This document shows, one piece after another, positions 60,187-64,000 of a DNA stretch of 64,000 nucleotides; the stretch's first letter is position 1, and every line of letters starts with the position of its first letter. The notes under the pieces are model-generated. The model was not told the DNA's origin. It was given only the letters and a program-made list of their open reading frames with translations, and ran no database searches. The DNA lies in NCBI RefSeq assembly GCF_000717745.1, contig NZ_JOBH01000001.1, positions 434,001 to 498,000 on the forward strand. The letters run 5' to 3'. This DNA is from Streptomyces violens (GTDB lineage: Bacteria > Actinomycetota > Actinomycetes > Streptomycetales > Streptomycetaceae). A program made the position numbers and the translations under genes.

Positions 60187-61206
60187 ATGACGCAGCACGG
60201 AACGCTCGGGGTCGCGGTCATCGGCACCGGCCGGATGGGCTCGGACCACGTACGCCGCATCAATGACGTCATCAGTGGCGCGCGGGTCGCCGCCGTGGTG
60301 GACATCGACGCCGCCCGGGTGAAGGCCATCGCCGACGGCATCGAGGGGTGTACGCCCTACACCGACCCGGTCGCCGCGATGGACGATCCGGCGGTCGGCG
60401 CGGTACTGATCGCCTCCCCCGGCCCGGCCCACGAGGCCACGCTGCTCGCCGCGTTCGAGCGGGACCTGCCGGTGCTGTGCGAGAAGCCGCTCACCCCGGA
60501 TGCCGAGTCCGCGCTCCGTGTCCTGAAGGCCGAGGAGAAGCTGGGCCACCGCCGCGTACAGGTCGGCTTCATGCGCCGCTACGACGCCGACTACATGAAG
60601 CTCAAGGCCCAGCTGGACCAGGGCGCCTACGGGCGGCCGCTGATGCTGCACAACAAGCACCGCAACCCCAACTGCCCGCCCGGCTTCACCAACGCGATGA
60701 TGATCAACGACTCGGCCGTGCACGAGATCGACGTCACCCGCTGGCTGCTGGACGAGGAGATCACTGCCGTCCGCGTGCTCTTCCCTAAGCCCACCGACAA
60801 GGCCCCCGAGGGCCTGAGCGACCCGCAGCTCATCCTGTTCGAGACCGCTTCCGGCCAGATCGTCGACACCGAGCTGTTCGTCAACTGCGGCTTCGGCTAC
60901 CAGGTGATGTGCGAGGCGGTCTGCACCGACGGCACCGCCCGCATCGGCGACAACCACGGCGTCTTCGCCAACACCGCCACCGGCTGGGGCGGCGCCATCG
61001 ACCCCGGCTTCGAGGACCGCTTCGCCGACGCCTACGACCACCAGGTGCAGCGCTGGGTGGACGCCACCCGCCGCGGCGAGGTCGAGGGCCCGAGCGTCTG
61101 GGACGGCTACGCCGCTGCGGCCGTCTGCGAGGCCGGCGTGCGCGCCCAGGAGACCGGCGAGCGCGTCACCGTGGAACTGGCCGAGCGCCCGGCCCTGTAC
61201 CGCTAG
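60187..61206 (+). CDS. iolG: Myo-inositol 2-dehydrogenase
   Basis: A 339-residue Gfo/Idh/MocA oxidoreductase. [18 protein letters not shown] binds NAD; the EKPLT motif holds the conserved Lys, and [16 protein letters not shown] supplies the catalytic Asp/His pair of inositol dehydrogenases. It oxidises myo-inositol to 2-keto-myo-inositol. It follows iolE by 37 bp; ATG at 60187. Confidence 0.93.
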   Translation: MTQHGTLGVAVIGTGRMGSDHVRRINDVISGARVAAVVDIDAARVKAIADGIEGCTPYTDPVAAMDDPAVGAVLIASPGPAHEATLLAAFERDLPVLCEKPLTPDAESALRVLKAEEKLGHRRVQVGFMRRYDADYMKLKAQLDQGAYGRPLMLHNKHRNPNCPPGFTNAMMINDSAVHEIDVTRWLLDEEITAVRVLFPKPTDKAPEGLSDPQLILFETASGQIVDTELFVNCGFGYQVMCEAVCTDGTARIGDNHGVFANTATGWGGAIDPGFEDRFADAYDHQVQRWVDATRRGEVEGPSVWDGYAAAAVCEAGVRAQETGERVTVELAERPALYR

Positions 61207-61255
61207 CGCTCCGGGCCCCGGACTCCTCCCTGTACTTCGAAAGGCTGCCCCTCCC

Positions 61256-62116
61256 GTGAAGATCGCCCTTGACCCGTACATGTTCCGGAACGTCCCGCTG
61301 CTCGAACTCCCCGGCCTCGTCGCCGAACTGGGCTTCGAGTGGATCGAGCTGTCGCCGCGCGAGGACTTCACCCCCTTCTTCCTGCATCCGCGCGTGGACG
61401 ACGGCACCGTGCAGAAGTTCCGCAAGGAGCTGACCGCGGCGGGCGTCGGCATCTCCTCCGTCCTCCCGCTGTACAAGTGGTCCTCGCCGGACGAGGACGA
61501 GCGCCAGGCCGCCGTCCGGTACTGGAAGCGGGCCATCCAGATCACCGCCGACCTCGGCGTCTCCGCGATGAACTCGGAGTTCAACGGCCGCCCCGAGAAG
61601 GCCGACCGCAGCGAGGGACAGTTCTGGCGCTCCCTGGAGGAGCTGCTGCCGGTCTTCGAACGGGAGAGCATCACGCTCGCCCTGGAGCCGCACCCGGACG
61701 ACTTCATCGAGGACGGCCACGCCGCCGTCGACATGATCCGCGGCATCAACAGCCCGCTGGTGTCCTTCTTGTACTGCGCGCCGCACACCTTCCATCAGGG
61801 CAACGACGCGCCGGGCATCCTGAAGCACGCGGGCGACCTGACCACCGCCGTCCACCTGGCCGACTCCTTCGACCACACCGGCTCCTCCGGGCTGCGCTAC
61901 ATCGTCAACCCGCCGGGCTCGACCGTACGGATCCACCAGCACCTGGACATCGGCCAGGGCGAGGTCGACTTCGACGAGCTCTTCCGGGAGCTGGCCGCCA
62001 ACGGCTTCGACGGCACGCTGGTCTCCTCGGTCTTCGCCTGGGAGGAACGGGCGAAGGACTCCTCCCGCTTCATGCGGGAGACGATCGGCGAGTACGTCAC
62101 CCGGTACTGGGGCTGA
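61256..62116 (+). CDS. iolH: IolH-like sugar phosphate isomerase/epimerase
   Basis: A 286-residue TIM barrel of the same superfamily as IolE but a distinct branch. MKIALDPYMFRN at the start, SPREDFTPFF, LEPHPDDFIEDG and VHLADSFDH hold the metal ligands. It is the second such protein in the operon, and family members here are named IolH; the exact reaction is not settled. GTG at 61256; four bases separate it from the transporter gene. Confidence 0.85.
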   Translation: MKIALDPYMFRNVPLLELPGLVAELGFEWIELSPREDFTPFFLHPRVDDGTVQKFRKELTAAGVGISSVLPLYKWSSPDEDERQAAVRYWKRAIQITADLGVSAMNSEFNGRPEKADRSEGQFWRSLEELLPVFERESITLALEPHPDDFIEDGHAAVDMIRGINSPLVSFLYCAPHTFHQGNDAPGILKHAGDLTTAVHLADSFDHTGSSGLRYIVNPPGSTVRIHQHLDIGQGEVDFDELFRELAANGFDGTLVSSVFAWEERAKDSSRFMRETIGEYVTRYWG

Positions 62117-62120
62117 CCTG

Positions 62121-63545
62121 ATGGCCGCCCCGACCGGACCGGGCACCGCCGTGCGCGAGGAGACCCCCGAGGACCCCCGCACGGCCGGCAAGAAGGCCCA
62201 GCGCTTCATCGTCGGCATCGCTGCCATAGCCGCCATCGGCGGCGCCCTGTTCGGCTACGACACCGGAGTCGTCTCCGGCGCCCTCCCCTTCATGGAGGAG
62301 CACTTCGGCCTCACCTCCCTCGGGGAAGGCGTCATCACCAGCGCCCTGCTGATCGGCGCGGCCTTCGGCTCGCTGGCCGGCGGCCGCATGTCGGACCGGC
62401 TCGGCCGCCGCAACTCCCTGCTGTGGGCGGGCGCGGTGTTCATCGGGGGTGCGATAGCCGTCGCGCTCGCGCCCTCGGTCGCCTTCATGGTGGTGGCGCG
62501 CTTCGTCCTCGGGCTCGCCGTGGGCAGCGCGTCCGTCATCACCCCGCTGTACCTGTCGGAGATCGCCCCGCCGCACATACGGGGGCGGCTGGTCTCCTTC
62601 AATTCCCTGATGATCGTCAGCGGCCAGCTGCTGGCGTACCTGATCAACGCGGTGCTCGCGCACTGGGAGGCGTGGCGCTGGATGCTCGGCCTCGCCGCGC
62701 TGCCCGCCGTCGCCCTCTTCATCGGCCTGTTCTTCCTGCCGGACACTCCGCGCTGGTACATCAGCAAGGGGCGCACGGACGAAGCGGGTGCCGTCCTGCG
62801 GCGTACCCTGCCGGCCGCTGAAGTGGACGACGAGCTGGCCCGCATCGAGCAGGCCCGTGCCCTGGAGGAGAACGCCCAGCGCGGCGCCTGGCAGGAACTG
62901 CGCACCCCCTGGGTGCGCCGCATCCTCCTGGTCGGCATCGGCCTCGCGATCGTCCAGCAGATCACCGGCGTCAACGCGGTCATCTACTTCGCCCCGAAGA
63001 TCCTGCTGACCACCGGGCTGGGCACGAACGCCGCGATCACCGCGACCATCGCGGTCGGCGCGATCTCCGTGCTCGCCACCGGGGTCGGCATGTCACTGAT
63101 CGACAAGGTCGGCCGCCGCCCGATGTTGATCTGGGGTCTGACGGGGATGACCGTCTCCCTGGCCCTGCTCGGCGCGTCCTTCCACCTCCCGCAGTCCACC
63201 GGGGTCAGCTACCTCGTACTCGGCCTGATGGTGCTCTACATGGCCTTCATGCAGGCCACGCTGAACACCGGGGTGTGGCTGCTGCTCGCCGAGATGTTCC
63301 CCCTGAAGGTGCGGGGACTGGCCATGGGCGCGGCGGTGTTCGTGATGTGGCTCGTCAACTTCGGGGTGGCGCTGCTCTTCCCGGTGCTGCTGGACGCGGC
63401 CGGCGCCGCCCTCACGTTCTGGCTCTTCGGCGTCATGTGCGTGCTGTCGCTGGTCTTCTGCAAGCGGTACGCGCCGGAGACCAAGGGCATGGCCCTGGAG
63501 GATCTGGAACACGAGCTGCGCAAGGCCGCGGCCACAGGGGCGTGA
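62121..63545 (+). CDS. iolT: Sugar-porter-family MFS transporter, probably myo-inositol/H+ symporter
   Basis: A 474-residue twelve-span transporter. GGALFGYDTGVVSGAL (span 1), GRMSDRLGRR (loop 2-3), PDTPRWYISKGR (mid loop), QQITGVNAVIYFAP (span 7) and PETKGMALEDLEHEL (C-terminal) are sugar-porter signatures. Its place as last gene of an inositol operon suggests inositol as substrate, the IolT role. ATG at 62121 follows iolH by four bases with a weak ribosome site, consistent with coupling. Confidence 0.92.
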   Translation: MAAPTGPGTAVREETPEDPRTAGKKAQRFIVGIAAIAAIGGALFGYDTGVVSGALPFMEEHFGLTSLGEGVITSALLIGAAFGSLAGGRMSDRLGRRNSLLWAGAVFIGGAIAVALAPSVAFMVVARFVLGLAVGSASVITPLYLSEIAPPHIRGRLVSFNSLMIVSGQLLAYLINAVLAHWEAWRWMLGLAALPAVALFIGLFFLPDTPRWYISKGRTDEAGAVLRRTLPAAEVDDELARIEQARALEENAQRGAWQELRTPWVRRILLVGIGLAIVQQITGVNAVIYFAPKILLTTGLGTNAAITATIAVGAISVLATGVGMSLIDKVGRRPMLIWGLTGMTVSLALLGASFHLPQSTGVSYLVLGLMVLYMAFMQATLNTGVWLLLAEMFPLKVRGLAMGAAVFVMWLVNFGVALLFPVLLDAAGAALTFWLFGVMCVLSLVFCKRYAPETKGMALEDLEHELRKAAATGA

Positions 63546-63568
63546 CTAGGGGGACCACGGGGTGAGCG

Positions 63569-63595
63569 GGGCCGGGCGAGGCGATCGCCCGGCCC
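63569..63595 (+). terminator. Probable terminator of the right iol operon
   Basis: 11-bp perfect stem gggccgggcga / tcgcccggccc with a 5-nt loop; no T-run. It lies 24 bp after the transporter stop. Confidence 0.75.
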
Positions 63596-63834
63596 TGCTC
63601 CGTACGAGTTCTCTGTACGAGGGCGCCCTTCTCCGTACGGAAACGGCCGTCCGGGCCGCGTCACCGTCGTCACCGTTACGCGGGTCTTCGGTAACAGGCC
63701 CTCAACAGCCTGACCCCGCTGCTCAAGGGCGTCGTTGCACCGGGCACAGGGTGAGTGATCGCCACGCCGTACGCAGTTCCCCCGCGGGCTCTCTTGGAGC
63801 CGCCCTGCGTGCGGCCGAGGGAGGTGCGCAGAAC
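63596..63834. other. Intergenic region before the last gene
   Basis: About 240 bp without a supported gene. Short repeats of ccgtacg (63600, 63633 region) and ctccgtacg are present. GGGAGG at 63820-63825 is the ribosome site for 63835. Confidence 0.45.
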
Positions 63835-64000
63835 ATGACCGACCGGAGGCTCTGGTCGTACAAGGAGATCGCCGCACACATCCGGGTCCAGCCGGACACC
63901 GTGCGCTCCTACCGCAAGCACGGCCTGCTGCCACCACCCGACCTCGTGGAGGGCGGCAAGCCGTACTGGTTCGCCGACACCGTGCGGGAATGGGTGACCC
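63835..64000 (+). CDS. Small helix-turn-helix protein (3' end outside window)
   Basis: Only the first 55 codons are present. WSYKEIAAHIRVQPDTVRSY and RKHGLLPPPDL form an excisionase/MerR-like winged HTH, followed by a KPYWFADTVREWV segment typical of short AlpA/excisionase-like DNA-binding proteins. ATG at 63835 has GGGAGG upstream. Such genes are common small regulators and do not by themselves prove an integrated element. Confidence 0.8.
   Translation, partial: MTDRRLWSYKEIAAHIRVQPDTVRSYRKHGLLPPPDLVEGGKPYWFADTVREWVT

Noticed and set aside
63835-64000. Excisionase-like gene as evidence of an integrated element next to the window edge
   Set aside because: No integrase, att-like repeat or tRNA end is present here; small HTH proteins of this type are common chromosomal genes.

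Overview
The window is high-GC actinobacterial chromosome, almost certainly Streptomyces. The evidence is GC near 70 percent with GC3-biased codons, many GTG starts and ATGA/GTGA gene overlaps, a conservon (cvnABCD) with its P450, a GlnX/GlnH/PknG signalling cluster, an actinobacterial myo-inositol catabolic locus and a thioester-domain surface protein with an LAxTG sortase signal. No phage, insertion sequence, CRISPR array or rRNA was seen. There is one tRNA, Arg(TCT), at 24081-24153.

Layout. 1-1792: regulators (partial SAM methyltransferase, XRE-cupin, GntR/FCD). 2089-12639, + strand: a seven-gene phospho-signalling operon encoding GlnX-like membrane protein, GlnH-like binding protein, a helical protein of unknown function, PknG-like kinase, PP2C phosphatase, VWA protein and FHA protein. 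12662-17131: isoaspartyl methyltransferase-like protein, group II truncated haemoglobin, a conserved hypothetical, a hot-dog thioesterase and the ABC-F factor EttA. 17381-23778, - strand: sortase-anchored thioester surface protein, an SSB paralogue without the acidic tip, and two dynamin-like GTPases linked by a 46-codon overlapping small ORF that is easy to miss. 24081-28522: tRNA-Arg, two unknown membrane proteins, a glucose-dehydrogenase-like MDR enzyme, a YihY/BrkB membrane protein and a small secreted protein. 28699-34875: LacI regulator divergent from an alpha-glucoside ABC importer (SBP plus two permeases) and a GH13 alpha-glucosidase.

35187-37212 holds a prenyl-diphosphate-type methyltransferase next to a class I terpene synthase, a pairing typical of non-canonical C11 or C16 terpenoids. 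This pair converges on a conservon operon (cvnA-B-C-D plus a CYP157-like P450, 41741-37358). 42054-51079: a solitary MreB/Mbl homologue, a FUSC membrane protein, a second small secreted protein of the same family as the one at 28 kb, an ABC exporter whose ATPase is fused to a secreted alpha/beta-hydrolase, and a proline-rich-tailed membrane protein. 51246-52478: a StyA-like flavin monooxygenase. 52564-63545: a divergent myo-inositol catabolism locus (iolC, aldolase-like gene, iolB, iolD, mmsA to the left; iolE, iolG, iolH-like gene, transporter to the right) around two copies of a GTCCTTA...GAC operator-like sequence. The window ends inside a small HTH gene.

How the genes work together. The 2-12.6 kb operon looks like a full kinase/phosphatase/phospho-reader circuit fed by an extracytoplasmic amino-acid sensor. 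The mal/agl-like and iol loci are self-contained sugar uptake and degradation units, each with visible promoter or operator sequences. The terpene pair, conservon and P450 sit together and could form one secondary-metabolism/signalling locus. Short in-frame minisatellites (15- or 18-bp units) recur in at least four genes.
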